DNA of 64,000 bases from Chryseobacterium sp. FH2 (GCF_001045455.1 NZ_LFNE01000005.1:124001-188000); one strand, 5' to 3'. Counted from the first letter of the stretch, positions 17,892 through 28,923 are shown. Made by a program: numbers and translations. Notes: generated from the sequence alone by a model not told the origin.

Positions 17892-17926
17892 CAAAAAAAA
17901 AATACCTCCAAAAAATTGGAGGTATT
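17892..17926 (-). terminator. rho-independent terminator of the OmpA-like gene
   Basis: AATACCTCCA and TGGAGGTATT form a 10-bp stem, with a long T tract following on the minus strand (plus 17892-17900 is all A). It lies 20 bp after the ompA-like stop codon. Confidence 0.9.
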
Positions 17927-17945
17927 TATTATTTAGAAAAATTAA

Positions 17946-19439
17946 TTATTTTTTCTTTTTAGCTGGAGCTTTTTTCTTAACTACAACTTTTTTCTTAGCA
18001 ACAGCTTTCTTAACTGGAGCATCAGCGTAATCTTTCTTAGCGATTGCATTCCACTCAGCGTCATCTTCGATAGCAGTTACAACTACTTTTCTGTCAACTT
18101 GTCTTTCAGCATCAGAAGCTTTTTCAGAAACTGTAGCTTTAGATTCACCAACACCTACTGATTTAAGAGAGTTAGCATCTACACCTCTAGCATCTAAAGC
18201 AGCAACTACAGAAGCAGCTCTTTCTCTAGATAATTTCAAGTTGTAAGCTTCAGCACCTTTAGCATCTGTTCTACCTTCTAATAGATAGTGACCTCCATCT
18301 TTCTTAATGATTTCAGCAGCTCTATCTAATGCTGGTTTTGATTCAGCTTTGATTGAAGATTTGTTGAAATCGAAGTAAACATTTCTAAATTCGTTTTCTA
18401 CTTCAACAGCAGTTTGTTTTTTAGGCTTAGGACATCCGTTGTATTCTGGAAGACCTGGAACTGTAGGACAAGCATCATCTTTATCAAGGATACCGTCACC
18501 GTCTGTATCTGGCCAAGGACAACCGTTGTTTTCAGCAGGACCTGCTACTGTAGGACAAGCATCATCTTTGTCGATAACACCATCACCGTCAGTATCTGGC
18601 CAAGGACAACCGTTGTTTTCAACCGGACCAGCTACATCTGGACATTGATCGTCTTTATCTGGAACTCCATCACCGTCAGTATCAGGACATCCTTGGAATT
18701 CTGGTAAACCTGGTGTATCTGGACATAGATCGTCTTTATCTAAGATACCATCCTTATCTCTGTCTCTGTTACCAAATCTGAAGTTTAATGATGCAGAAGC
18801 CTGCCAGAAGTTAGCAACTGTAGACTTATCACCTGGAGTTGATACGTAATCTCCTTGAACACCTAAACCAAAGTTTTTAGTCAACCAGAAGTTTACACCA
18901 GCACCTGTAGAAACTGTAAAGAAATTAGCTTTACCATTTTCGTTACCGTTTTCGCCATTAGATACCCACTCACCATTAACGTCAGTTCTTGGGAAAGTAA
19001 GAGCAGTATAGTCATGTCTTAAATAGTTAGCACCAACTCTTAAATATGGATCGAACCAAGATTCTTCATTCCATAAAAGACCGGCAGCTTTAACTTGTAA
19101 ACCAAGACCTGTCATTAACATGAACTCTTTACCCATGTTGAATCTTTTGTTTTCAACATTTCCTACAGAAGTCTGCCAATCCACAACGAAACCTTTAGCA
19201 ACGTTTCTTGCAACTGTTAACTTAGATAGTGGTGGTGTAATAGAGAAGTTGTTCATATTGAACATCGTCTTCGTTAAATTCTTTGCAGCAAAAGTATTAC
19301 TGAAACCGTTTCTAACTGCTGTATGGTTCTCCGCATGAGCACCAACTCCGATCAACCACGGATTGTTGGTAGTCTGAGCGAATACAGTAGAAGCAACAGT
19401 AAGTGCCAATGCTGAAATTCCTAATTTTAGATTTTTCAT
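17946..19439 (-). CDS. OmpA family protein with thrombospondin type 3 repeats
   Basis: A 497-aa major outer membrane protein type. Signal peptide 1-21 (ending VFAQ), an N-terminal beta-barrel to about 220, then about five DxDxDGxxD calcium-binding TSP3 repeats (NRDRDKDGILDKDD, PDTDGDGVPDKDD and so on), and an OmpA peptidoglycan-binding domain (VYFDFNKSSIKAES, LEGRTDAKGAEAYN, LSRERAASV). It links outer membrane and cell wall. Oddly, the C-terminus ends in a Lys-rich tail with repeated KKK and AKKK. Codon use is biased as for a highly expressed gene. A TTTG-N21-TATTTTG promoter-like pair lies upstream. Confidence 0.92.
   Translation of the reverse strand: MKNLKLGISALALTVASTVFAQTTNNPWLIGVGAHAENHTAVRNGFSNTFAAKNLTKTMFNMNNFSITPPLSKLTVARNVAKGFVVDWQTSVGNVENKRFNMGKEFMLMTGLGLQVKAAGLLWNEESWFDPYLRVGANYLRHDYTALTFPRTDVNGEWVSNGENGNENGKANFFTVSTGAGVNFWLTKNFGLGVQGDYVSTPGDKSTVANFWQASASLNFRFGNRDRDKDGILDKDDLCPDTPGLPEFQGCPDTDGDGVPDKDDQCPDVAGPVENNGCPWPDTDGDGVIDKDDACPTVAGPAENNGCPWPDTDGDGILDKDDACPTVPGLPEYNGCPKPKKQTAVEVENEFRNVYFDFNKSSIKAESKPALDRAAEIIKKDGGHYLLEGRTDAKGAEAYNLKLSRERAASVVAALDARGVDANSLKSVGVGESKATVSEKASDAERQVDRKVVVTAIEDDAEWNAIAKKDYADAPVKKAVAKKKVVVKKKAPAKKKK
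18463..18760 (-). repeat. tandem coding repeats for TSP3 units
   Basis: Four to five near-identical segments (GTATCTGGCCAAGGACAACC and related) recur with a period of roughly 85 bp inside the OmpA-like gene. They encode the calcium-binding TSP3 repeats and are a protein repeat, not a CRISPR array. Confidence 0.85.
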
Positions 19440-19516
19440 AGAATTAAATGATTAAATAATTGATAATGCAAAATAAATATAATTTTTCTTTATAAACAAA
19501 GTTTTTCCAATGATTT

Positions 19517-19978
19517 TTAACTTTTCTTTAATATTCTGTCCAGGTTTCGTTTATTTTCTCTATCTTTTATGCTCTCCCTTTTATCAAAAAGCTTTTTACC
19601 TCTTCCCAGGGCTATCAACACTTTAGCTTTTCCCCTGTCATTAATATACAATTTTAAAGGTACGATAGTATTTCCTGCATCCTTTAACTTTTTTTCAAGT
19701 TTCTGCAATTCTTTTTTGTGCAAGAGCAATTTCCGTTCCCTTTTTGTTTTGTGATTATAAAATGTCCCCAATTTATATTCATCAATCATCATATTAATGA
19801 TGTATAATTCCCCATCAATAAACTGACAGAAGGATTCTGTGATAGAGGCTTTCGAAGAACGCAAAGATTTTATTTCCGTACCCGTCAAAACCATTCCTGC
19901 TTCATAGTCTTCAAGAATTTCATATTCAAACCGGGCTCTTTTATTTAATATACTAACTGTTTTTTCAATCTTCATCAT
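19517..19978 (-). CDS. smpB: SsrA-binding protein SmpB
   Basis: A 153-aa SmpB, the tmRNA partner in rescue of stalled ribosomes. Family blocks are NKRARFEYEILEDYEAGMVL, TGTEIKSLRSSKASI, KLYINDRGKAKVLIALGRGK and the basic tail KLFDKRESIKDRENKRNL. The length is normal. Two adjacent Met codons open the frame. The tmRNA gene itself is not in the window. Confidence 0.96.
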   Translation of the reverse strand: MMKIEKTVSILNKRARFEYEILEDYEAGMVLTGTEIKSLRSSKASITESFCQFIDGELYIINMMIDEYKLGTFYNHKTKRERKLLLHKKELQKLEKKLKDAGNTIVPLKLYINDRGKAKVLIALGRGKKLFDKRESIKDRENKRNLDRILKKS

Positions 19979-20023
19979 TCTAAATTTAGTTAATGAAATA
20001 TATAAAAAATACCATCCATTTAA

Positions 20024-21718
<1,695 letters not shown>

Positions 21719-21747
21719 TCTAAAGACAACATTAAAATTTATTATAA

Positions 21748-21777
21748 AAAATCCTCAAATTACTTTGAGGATTTTTA
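21748..21777. terminator. bidirectional rho-independent terminator
   Basis: AAAATCCTCAAA, a 4-nt loop TTAC and TTTGAGGATTTT form a 12-bp stem, with A and T tracts on both sides. It lies between the convergent ABC-F and M48 protease genes. Confidence 0.9.
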
Positions 21778-21794
21778 TTTTAATTCGTTTACAA

Positions 21795-22610
21795 TTATTT
21801 TGTCAATTTTGTTTTTGGCAGGGTAACAGTTCCCGGATCTTTCCACAGACCATCTTTTTCAGCACGTTTTTTTACCACTTCTGCCCTTTTATTACTATCC
21901 GGATGTGAGTTAAACATTTTTTGAAATCCAGACTGAGCCGTTCCGCTTTCAGACAATAATGCTAATTTTTTAAATGCGGTATATGCTCCTACTACATCAT
22001 ATTTATTAGCTTTCATGAAATCATAAGAATACATATCTGCTTCTGATTCTTGTTTTTTGCTGTGAGAAGCATCCAAAAACGCATTGGCCATTTTTCCAAC
22101 CTGGCTTTCATTTAAAGTTGCAACCGTACTTGAAGCCGAAGAGGCCGCATCCAATGCAGCAGCTTTTAAATAAGCTGATTTAATAGCATCTTTTGTATCC
22201 TGATTTTTAACATGACCGATTTCATGACCGATTACAGCCAACAATTCATCGTCCGTCATAATATCCATAAGAGATGAAAAAACGCGTACACTCCCGTCTG
22301 CACATGCAAAAGCATTGATATCCGAAACCTTATAAACTTTATAATTAAGGTTTAATCCGTCTTGCGATTTATGCTTTGAAAAAAGCTTGTTTAATCTTAC
22401 TGTATAAGGATCTTTTGGCCCTGCAACAGCATTATTCTTATCCATATAATCTACAGATTCTTTGGATAGTTTAACGGCATCTTCGTTGGTAAAAGTAAGA
22501 GCTTTAGAACCTTTAGAAACTACATCAACTGCTTTTCCTAAGTTGATTTTTTGTGCTTGTAGCGAATACATTGCCCCAATAAGCATAAGGCAAACAGTAA
22601 TTTTTTTCAT
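21795..22610 (-). CDS. M48 family metallopeptidase
   Basis: A 271-aa exported zinc protease. Signal peptide 1-20 (ending LQAQ). The zinc motif HEIGH is in VIGHEIGHVKNQ, with the third ligand Glu in QESEADMYSYDFM. This is the short periplasmic M48 type (YcaL/LoiP-like), in Gram-negative bacteria linked to outer membrane quality control. It is monocistronic. Confidence 0.88.
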   Translation of the reverse strand: MKKITVCLMLIGAMYSLQAQKINLGKAVDVVSKGSKALTFTNEDAVKLSKESVDYMDKNNAVAGPKDPYTVRLNKLFSKHKSQDGLNLNYKVYKVSDINAFACADGSVRVFSSLMDIMTDDELLAVIGHEIGHVKNQDTKDAIKSAYLKAAALDAASSASSTVATLNESQVGKMANAFLDASHSKKQESEADMYSYDFMKANKYDVVGAYTAFKKLALLSESGTAQSGFQKMFNSHPDSNKRAEVVKKRAEKDGLWKDPGTVTLPKTKLTK

Positions 22611-22720
22611 AATTATTTTTTTAATTTGGACCGCGAAGATAAATATTTTTTAACAAATAGCAACTCAAAACTTCAATGCAATGATTTCAGAATGCTATTT
22701 TTTTTCCCTATTTTTGTGAA

Positions 22721-24433
22721 ATGAGTCAAAAATGGATTTACAAGCCTGAACCCGATGAAGAAATTGTGGATGGATTAAGTTCGTCACTTGGTTTTGGAAC
22801 TTTTGAATCTAAACTCCTCGTTCTTAGAGGAATTGACAATTATCAAAAGGCAAGAGAATTCTTCAAACCAAACGTTGCTGATATACACAATCCTTTTTTA
22901 ATGGCTGATATGCAGAAAGCCGTTGAACGCATTGCAACTGCCATTGAAAATGGTGAAAAAATACTGGTATATGGCGATTATGACGTAGACGGAACTACAG
23001 CCGTTGCTTTAATGTACCTGTACCTCAGCAAAATTGTTGAGAAAAAATATCTGGATTATTATATTCCTGACAGAAACTCTGAAGGGTACGGCATTTCAAC
23101 GGAAGGAATTGATTTTGCTAAACAAAATGGATTTTCATTAATTATCGCACTCGATTGCGGAATCAAAGCAATCGACATGATAAATTATGCCCAAAGTTTA
23201 GATGTTGATTTTATCATTTGTGATCACCACCTTCCGGGCGAGGAAATTCCGAACGCTGTTGCTGTTTTAGATCCCAAAAGATCAGACTGCAGATATCCTT
23301 TCAAAGAACTTTCAGGATGCGGCGTTGGGTTCAAACTTTGTCAGGGACTTAATACAATTTATAAACTTCCGGAAGCTGAATTATTTGAGCTTACCGATCT
23401 TCTGGCAATTTCTATTGCTGCAGATATTGTTTCCATGACCGGCGAAAACAGAGTTTTAGCTAAAATGGGACTTAAAGTTTTGAGAAAAACCAGAAATTTA
23501 GGATTAAGATTATTAATCCCTGAAGACAAACTTTCTCACTTTGAAATTTCAAATATTGTTTTTGAAATTGCTCCGAAGATTAATGCTGCAGGAAGAATTT
23601 CTCAAGGTAAGGCGGCTGTTGAATTGATGGTTTCCGATAACCTGAAGCACGCTCATCAAATTGTCAGCGACATCATGAGTCTCAATGATGAAAGACGTGA
23701 GCTTGATATGAATTCTACCCTTTCGGCTTTAAACCAAATTATTGAATCTCAACAAGAAACAAAACATACAACGATCGTTTACAGTCCTGAATGGAATAAA
23801 GGAGTTATTGGAATTGTTGCTTCAAGACTTATCGAAACTTATTATAAGCCTACCCTGGTTTTCACTGATGGAAATAATGGTGAAATGGTAGCTTCAGCAA
23901 GATCTGTTTCTGACTTTGATGTACATGAAGCATTAGATATCTGTTCAGAATATTTTCTGAAATTCGGAGGTCATCATGCTGCGGCAGGCCTTTCGATGGA
24001 AAAAGATAAATTTGAAGCTTTCAAAGAAAAATTTGAAAGAGTGGTTTCCGAAAAAATTAAAGAGCACCAGAAAGAACCTTCGATTACCATAGATTCTGAT
24101 ATTAAAATTGATGAAATAAACCGTGAGTTTATCAATTTCCATAGGAAGCTGGCTCCTTTTGGCCCACATAATATGAAACCGATTTTGGTTTTAAGAGATC
24201 AGAAGCTTTCAGGCTACGTAAAAACGATGGGGAAAGACAACAATCACCTTAAATTTTACATTAAACAGGAATCTACCGGAAGAAATATTGAATGTGTTGG
24301 TTTTAAACTTGGACAGTTTTCTGAAGATTTTAAAACTAAGAACTTCGATTTAGCCTTTACGCTAGAGGAAAATCACTGGAAAGGAAATGTGACACATTAT
24401 CTCAATATTAAAGACGTAAAATTTAGAGATTAG
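22721..24433 (+). CDS. recJ: single-stranded-DNA-specific exonuclease RecJ
   Basis: A 570-aa RecJ, the 5'-3' ssDNA exonuclease of recombination and mismatch repair. DHH motifs: DYDVDGTT (86-93), ALDCGI, and CDHHLPG near 167; the DHHA1 motif GGHHAAAGLSM is near 416; a C-terminal OB-like domain follows. A TATTTTTG -7-like element ends only 4 bp before the ATG, so the message may be leaderless or nearly so. nadD follows after 3 bp. Confidence 0.95.
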   Translation: MSQKWIYKPEPDEEIVDGLSSSLGFGTFESKLLVLRGIDNYQKAREFFKPNVADIHNPFLMADMQKAVERIATAIENGEKILVYGDYDVDGTTAVALMYLYLSKIVEKKYLDYYIPDRNSEGYGISTEGIDFAKQNGFSLIIALDCGIKAIDMINYAQSLDVDFIICDHHLPGEEIPNAVAVLDPKRSDCRYPFKELSGCGVGFKLCQGLNTIYKLPEAELFELTDLLAISIAADIVSMTGENRVLAKMGLKVLRKTRNLGLRLLIPEDKLSHFEISNIVFEIAPKINAAGRISQGKAAVELMVSDNLKHAHQIVSDIMSLNDERRELDMNSTLSALNQIIESQQETKHTTIVYSPEWNKGVIGIVASRLIETYYKPTLVFTDGNNGEMVASARSVSDFDVHEALDICSEYFLKFGGHHAAAGLSMEKDKFEAFKEKFERVVSEKIKEHQKEPSITIDSDIKIDEINREFINFHRKLAPFGPHNMKPILVLRDQKLSGYVKTMGKDNNHLKFYIKQESTGRNIECVGFKLGQFSEDFKTKNFDLAFTLEENHWKGNVTHYLNIKDVKFRD

Positions 24434-24436
24434 GAT

Positions 24437-25021
24437 TTGAAAAAAATTGGTTTATTCTTCGGCTCTTTTAATCCAATTCATATTGGACATCTGATTTTAG
24501 CAAATTATATTCTTGAAAATTCGGATATGGATGAGTTATGGTTTGTTGTAAGTCCACAGAATCCTTTTAAGGATAAAAAATCTTTACTGAAAGATCATAA
24601 CAGGCTGGATATGGTACAACTTGCCGTGAAAAATTATCCAAAAATGCGAGCTTCCAATGTTGAGTTCTCACTTCCAAAACCAAGCTATACAATTGATACA
24701 TTAACCTATCTTCATGAAAAATATCCTGACTATTCTTTTAGTTTAATCATGGGTGAAGATAATTTAAGCAGCTTGCATAAATGGAAAAATTCTGAAACTT
24801 TAATTAAAAATCATCACATTATTGTTTATCCAAGAGTTTTTGAAGGTGAAAAAAAAGACTCTGAATATCTTCAGCATGAAAATATTTCTTTAGTGAAGGC
24901 TCCCGTTATTGAACTTTCAGCAACCGAAATCCGGAATATGCTGAAAAACGGTAAAAATGTAAGACCTATGCTTCCTCCAGAAGTTTTTGATTATTTGGAT
25001 GGTAGTAGTTTTTATAAGTAA
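24437..25021 (+). CDS. nadD: nicotinate-nucleotide adenylyltransferase
   Basis: A 194-aa NadD, which adenylates nicotinate mononucleotide in NAD synthesis. The nucleotidyltransferase motif GSFNPIHIGHL is near the N-terminus and the second motif LSATEIRNML near the C-terminus. The start is TTG (24437), 3 bp after the recJ stop; no ATG is available before the conserved KKIGLFFGSFNP. It is co-transcribed with recJ. Confidence 0.93.
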   Translation: MKKIGLFFGSFNPIHIGHLILANYILENSDMDELWFVVSPQNPFKDKKSLLKDHNRLDMVQLAVKNYPKMRASNVEFSLPKPSYTIDTLTYLHEKYPDYSFSLIMGEDNLSSLHKWKNSETLIKNHHIIVYPRVFEGEKKDSEYLQHENISLVKAPVIELSATEIRNMLKNGKNVRPMLPPEVFDYLDGSSFYK

Positions 25022-25092
25022 ATTTGGACTCAGGAAAAGGTTATAGGAATTACTTAATTTATAACTTATAATCATCATTTATAACTCAAAAA

Positions 25093-25431
25093 ATGAACTT
25101 CATCGAAAAATTTTTCTCAAAATATTCTCAGGAAAAAATCATCAAATGGTTTAAACAAATCTGTATGGCAGAAGCAATTTCCTGTATGTTATTGTATGGG
25201 ATTGCGATGATATGGATTCGTTATGATGAAAATCTGTATTCCATAATATTCATAAGTGTTATTGGAAGTTTGCATGGACTTTTTTTCACACTGTATCTTT
25301 TACTTTGTCTTCCTGCAAGAAAAATTTACAACTGGGATGATGAAGATTTCGTTTTTGCTTTATTATCTGCTTTTTTCCCTTTTGCAACTGTTTGGGTTGA
25401 TAAAAAATTAGCCCGTTTCGACAGAGAATAG
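25093..25431 (+). CDS. DUF3817 family membrane protein
   Basis: A 112-aa protein with three predicted membrane helices (about 25-45, 50-74, 85-102). FAATVWVDKKL-like ending (FPFATVWVDKKLARFD) and LHGLFFTLYLLL match the DUF3817 pattern. Function unknown. It is 71 bp downstream of nadD and may share its transcript. Confidence 0.75.
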   Translation: MNFIEKFFSKYSQEKIIKWFKQICMAEAISCMLLYGIAMIWIRYDENLYSIIFISVIGSLHGLFFTLYLLLCLPARKIYNWDDEDFVFALLSAFFPFATVWVDKKLARFDRE

Positions 25432-25459
25432 AATTTATTTTTTAGAAATTTCACTTTTT

Positions 25460-25484
25460 ACTGTAACATAATTGATGTTACAGT
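25460..25484. promoter_or_regulatory. 10-bp inverted repeat upstream of the barrel receptor gene
   Basis: ACTGTAACAT and ATGTTACAGT are perfect inverted arms around AATTG. On the plus strand only a weak T-rich tail follows (TGTCTTATTAT). It could be a terminator of the preceding genes or an operator of the following receptor gene. Confidence 0.6.
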
Positions 25485-25539
25485 TGTCTTATTATATAGA
25501 AAATCAAAATACATTTAAATTTAATTTAAAATTTTATCT

Positions 25540-25552
25540 ACTGACAATCAGT
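25540..25552. promoter_or_regulatory. ACTGACAATCAGT palindrome
   Basis: ACTGA-CAA-TCAGT is a perfect short palindrome 40 bp upstream of the -33 element of the barrel receptor gene. Its size and TGAC/GTCA-like ends resemble TetR-type operators. A regulator is not identified. Confidence 0.4.
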
Positions 25553-25591
25553 CGATTAAAAATATTTTTAAAACATTTTAAGTACTTTGTA

Positions 25592-25623
25592 TTGCATGAT
25601 ACTATATTTATTACATATCTTTG
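25592..25623 (+). promoter_or_regulatory. promoter of the barrel receptor gene
   Basis: TTG at 25592-25594, a 21-bp gap and TATCTTTG at 25616-25623 match the Bacteroidota promoter consensus. The start codon is 60 bp downstream. Confidence 0.7.
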
Positions 25624-25683
25624 CAATGTTAAATAATAACAAATACAAGCTATTAAGTTTAAAACCACTCTAAAAATAAAATC

Positions 25684-27993
25684 ATGAAAACGTCAATTCT
25701 CATTGCAGCCATATTTTTCAGCGGACTGACATTCGCCCAGGAAAAAAAATCAGATTCAGTAAAGACGAAAAGTATAGAAGGCGTGACGCTTACAAAACAG
25801 GTTTTCAAAAAACAAAGCGACCGTTTTGTTTATGATGTTGCCGCTTCACCTGTTACAAAAGGAAATACAACTTTTGACCTTTTAAGGCAAACTCCACTTT
25901 TGTCAACAACTGACGATAAGACTTTGAAAATTGCAGGAAAAAACAATGCGCTAATCTATATCAATGGTAGAAAAACCAATATGGATGCAGAATCTTTAAC
26001 TCAATTCTTAAAAAATACTCCTGCCGAAAATATTCAGAAAATTGAGGTGATTACAGTTCCGGGAAGTGAATATCAGGTAGAATCTTCTGATGGTATCATC
26101 AATATTATTTTGAAGAAAAAAATGAGCGACGGAACAAGCGGAAACATGAGAATGTCAAACACTCAAAACAAATACAATGCGAGTAATGCGAGTTTCTCTG
26201 TCAATTATAGAAAGGATAAACTAGGCATCAATGCTAATCTAAGTGGCGGTGAAAATATTCAGCCTCAATCTTATGTTTTGAAAAATGGAAATGCTTTGTC
26301 TTCTAATGAATCTGTAGGCGATATTGATGATCCAAATAAAAACCTAGGCGGTTATTTAAATATTGATTATCAATTAAATGATAATAGTAACCTTGCTTTA
26401 TCATGGAATTCTTGGGCAAATAAAAGTTATAATTCAAGAGTAAATTTATTCAATACAATACGTTCTTTTGATGAAAAAGATAATAAGTATATTGAGAACT
26501 ATACTTGGTCTAGAAATAAAGAAGATGCAAGATCATACAATAACTCTGTGAATTTAAATTATGAGTTAAAAACAGATTCATTAGGAAGTAAATTAAATAT
26601 TAATGCAGCTTACTTAAATTATAGGAGATTTCAATTTACAGATAATAGAACAATTATTTCTGACGTAAATAGAAATGACATAAGAATTGGAAGACAAGTT
26701 TTTCAGGATTTACCACAAATTATTAATAATTTTTCAGGAACTGTAGATTATATTCAGAAACTAAAAAATGATTTTACAGTATCCATAGGTGGAAATTATA
26801 ATAAAACAAAAACTGATAATGACACTAAAAATAATACTCTTGATTATGTGTATGATGATAATGGCCAATTAACAACTATTAAAAATACACCAACCCCAAA
26901 TCATTTTGTATATGATGAAAATATTTATGGAGTTTATTTGACATTAGAAAAGAAATTTTCTGATAAATTTTCCGGAAAAGTTGGTGCTAGATACGAAATG
27001 ACAAATAGTGTAGGAACTTCTGATAATGCAGCTCCAGAATATAGAAGAATCGAACAGAGCTATAATAATTTTTTACCCTATTTAACCTTTAATTATGCTA
27101 TCAACGATAAAAACAATCTTTCTTATGCTTTCTCTAGTAGAATGCGAAGACCAAGTTTCTGGGAAATAAATCCTGTGAGAAATATCTTGACAGAAGATAA
27201 TTATACTCAAAACAACCCTTTTGTAAAAGCATCTTCTACCTATAATCAGGAGTTGACATATATGTATAAAAATTCTTATTTCTTAATTTTAAGTCACTCA
27301 TATTTCAAAGATCAAATCACACAGGTTCCTTTACAAAGAGATATTTTAAAACCTAGATTGGATGAAATGGGTAACCCTGTATTAGATGAGAATAACCAAC
27401 CAATACTAGATCCCCATAAACAATTAAGATATATACGTACTAATTTCGGAGATAAACAAGAAATGTCTGTGACACTAGGAATGAATAAGACATTTTTCAA
27501 ACAATACCTAACAACAAACTTTAATGTTGGTGTTCAATACAATGTAAATAATGGAAGTTTAAGTGTAGATCCTACTACCGGAGATGTTTTCCCGATTTAT
27601 GAAAACAAGAGAAAATCTGCAAGTATTTTTATCCAAACCAACAACACCCTTCGTCTTGATAAAAAGAAAACTTGGTTTTTGGGAGCAAACTTCTTCTACG
27701 CAGACAAACAGCAAATCGAACTTGGGATGTTGAAAAACCTAATGAGTTTAGACCTAAGCATCAAGAAAAACTGGAACGACTGGACTTTTGCAGTAAATGT
27801 AAATGACGTTTTAAGAACAAATGTTGTAGAAATTGAAGATTATCAAGATAACGGAAACTACAACTACGTAAAAAATGACATGTACAGAAGAAGCGTAACG
27901 GTAAGTCTTACTTATAATTTCGGAAACCAGAAAGTGAAAAAAGTAAGAGACATCGAAAGTGCTTCTGATGCTATCAAAAACAGAACCAGATAA
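25684..27993 (+). CDS. TonB-dependent receptor-like outer membrane beta-barrel protein (OMP_b-brl_3 type)
   Basis: A 769-aa outer membrane protein. Signal peptide 1-19 (ending TFAQ), a plug-like domain (VIYDVAAS-like RFVYDVAASPVTKG, then DLLRQTPLL and INGRKTNM, then KIEVITVPGSEYQVESSDGI) and a barrel of about 600 residues. There is no N-terminal carboxypeptidase-like domain and no obvious TonB box, fitting the OMP beta-barrel family 3. The ligand is unknown. The middle of the gene (about 26350-27200) is more AT-rich than both ends, as in exposed loops under diversifying selection. Confidence 0.85.
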   Translation: MKTSILIAAIFFSGLTFAQEKKSDSVKTKSIEGVTLTKQVFKKQSDRFVYDVAASPVTKGNTTFDLLRQTPLLSTTDDKTLKIAGKNNALIYINGRKTNMDAESLTQFLKNTPAENIQKIEVITVPGSEYQVESSDGIINIILKKKMSDGTSGNMRMSNTQNKYNASNASFSVNYRKDKLGINANLSGGENIQPQSYVLKNGNALSSNESVGDIDDPNKNLGGYLNIDYQLNDNSNLALSWNSWANKSYNSRVNLFNTIRSFDEKDNKYIENYTWSRNKEDARSYNNSVNLNYELKTDSLGSKLNINAAYLNYRRFQFTDNRTIISDVNRNDIRIGRQVFQDLPQIINNFSGTVDYIQKLKNDFTVSIGGNYNKTKTDNDTKNNTLDYVYDDNGQLTTIKNTPTPNHFVYDENIYGVYLTLEKKFSDKFSGKVGARYEMTNSVGTSDNAAPEYRRIEQSYNNFLPYLTFNYAINDKNNLSYAFSSRMRRPSFWEINPVRNILTEDNYTQNNPFVKASSTYNQELTYMYKNSYFLILSHSYFKDQITQVPLQRDILKPRLDEMGNPVLDENNQPILDPHKQLRYIRTNFGDKQEMSVTLGMNKTFFKQYLTTNFNVGVQYNVNNGSLSVDPTTGDVFPIYENKRKSASIFIQTNNTLRLDKKKTWFLGANFFYADKQQIELGMLKNLMSLDLSIKKNWNDWTFAVNVNDVLRTNVVEIEDYQDNGNYNYVKNDMYRRSVTVSLTYNFGNQKVKKVRDIESASDAIKNRTR

Positions 27994-28030
27994 CACAATA
28001 TCATCTTCATATTCAATTATTTTTGTACAG

Positions 28031-28058
28031 ACTCATCAATTTTATTGGTGAGTTTTTT
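28031..28058 (+). terminator. rho-independent terminator of the barrel receptor gene
   Basis: ACTCATCAA and TTGGTGAGT form a 9-bp stem (one G-T pair) around TTTTA, followed by TTTTTAT. It explains why the ORF of the next gene extends back to 28045: that part is terminator sequence, not coding. Confidence 0.8.
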
Positions 28059-28071
28059 ATCTTTATCAGGT

Positions 28072-28923
28072 ATGAAAAATTTAATTATCATTTTTAGCTG
28101 TTTACTCCTGCTTAATTGCAAAGAGAAAACAATGAATTTAAATAAAAATATATCGTTCGATGTTCAGAATGACATTTCTTATGGCAAAGATTCTGAGCAA
28201 AAACTAGATTTATATATTCCTAAAAATGACAAACAAAATCAGAATGTTTTTATTATCGTTCACGGTGGAGGATGGCGTGGAGGAAAAAAATCTGATCTAA
28301 CATTTTTCACTCGTTCGTTGATGGAAAAGCTTCCCAATTCAGTCTTTGCCAATATCGAATACAGACTGGCCTCGACTACCCGTTTTGCAATTCCAGCCCA
28401 AACAGACGACATTCACAGTGTAATGCTTTATCTCGAAAAAGAATTAAGATACAAACCTAATTTTATTTTGTTGGGAAATAGCGCTGGCGGTCATTTATCA
28501 ATGCTTTACGCTTATAAATTTGACAAAGAAAAGAATGTAAAAGCAGTTATAAATATTGTTGGTCCAGCCGATTTATCTGATAGAGGTTTTAAAAGTTATG
28601 TAGATTATTCATTTGTAGAAAATCATTTGATTGAGCCCAAACTAGTGGATAAAAATATTCAGAAAGAAAAATTCACCAGCCCGGTTTACTGGATTAATCA
28701 AACCTCAGCTCCTACTCTTTCTTTTTATGGAAACAATGATCAGATTGTTCCTGTTTCCCAAAAGAAAATTTTAGATTCAGCTTTAAATAAAAATAATGTT
28801 TTCTACGAATCCTTCGAATTTACAGGAGATCATATGGGGTGGACGAAAGAGCCCAATGATATTTTTTTAATTAATAAAATTTCTGATTTTCTGAAAAATC
28901 TAAGCAATAAGAAAGCTCACTGA
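28072..28923 (+). CDS. alpha/beta hydrolase lipoprotein (BD-FAE-like esterase)
   Basis: A 283-aa protein starting at ATG 28072. A lipoprotein signal MKNLIIIFSCLLLLNCKE precedes an alpha/beta hydrolase domain. HGGGWRGG is the oxyanion-hole motif, LLGNSAGGH the nucleophile elbow (Ser in GNSAG), with an Asp in YGNNDQIVP and the His in TGDHMGW. This is the carboxylesterase/BD-FAE-like type. The substrate is unknown. Confidence 0.85.
   Translation: MKNLIIIFSCLLLLNCKEKTMNLNKNISFDVQNDISYGKDSEQKLDLYIPKNDKQNQNVFIIVHGGGWRGGKKSDLTFFTRSLMEKLPNSVFANIEYRLASTTRFAIPAQTDDIHSVMLYLEKELRYKPNFILLGNSAGGHLSMLYAYKFDKEKNVKAVINIVGPADLSDRGFKSYVDYSFVENHLIEPKLVDKNIQKEKFTSPVYWINQTSAPTLSFYGNNDQIVPVSQKKILDSALNKNNVFYESFEFTGDHMGWTKEPNDIFLINKISDFLKNLSNKKAH

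Noticed and set aside
18414..18707. Plus-strand ORFs opposite the TSP3 repeats
   Set aside because: They are mirror frames of a repetitive coding region with no start signal or recognisable protein features.
18463..18760. Regularly spaced repeats resembling a CRISPR array
   Set aside because: They are in frame with the OmpA-like protein and encode DxDxDGxxD calcium repeats; the intervening parts are also repeated, not unique spacers.
28045..28071. Earlier start for the esterase
   Set aside because: This stretch is the terminator of the preceding gene; the lipoprotein signal begins at ATG 28072.
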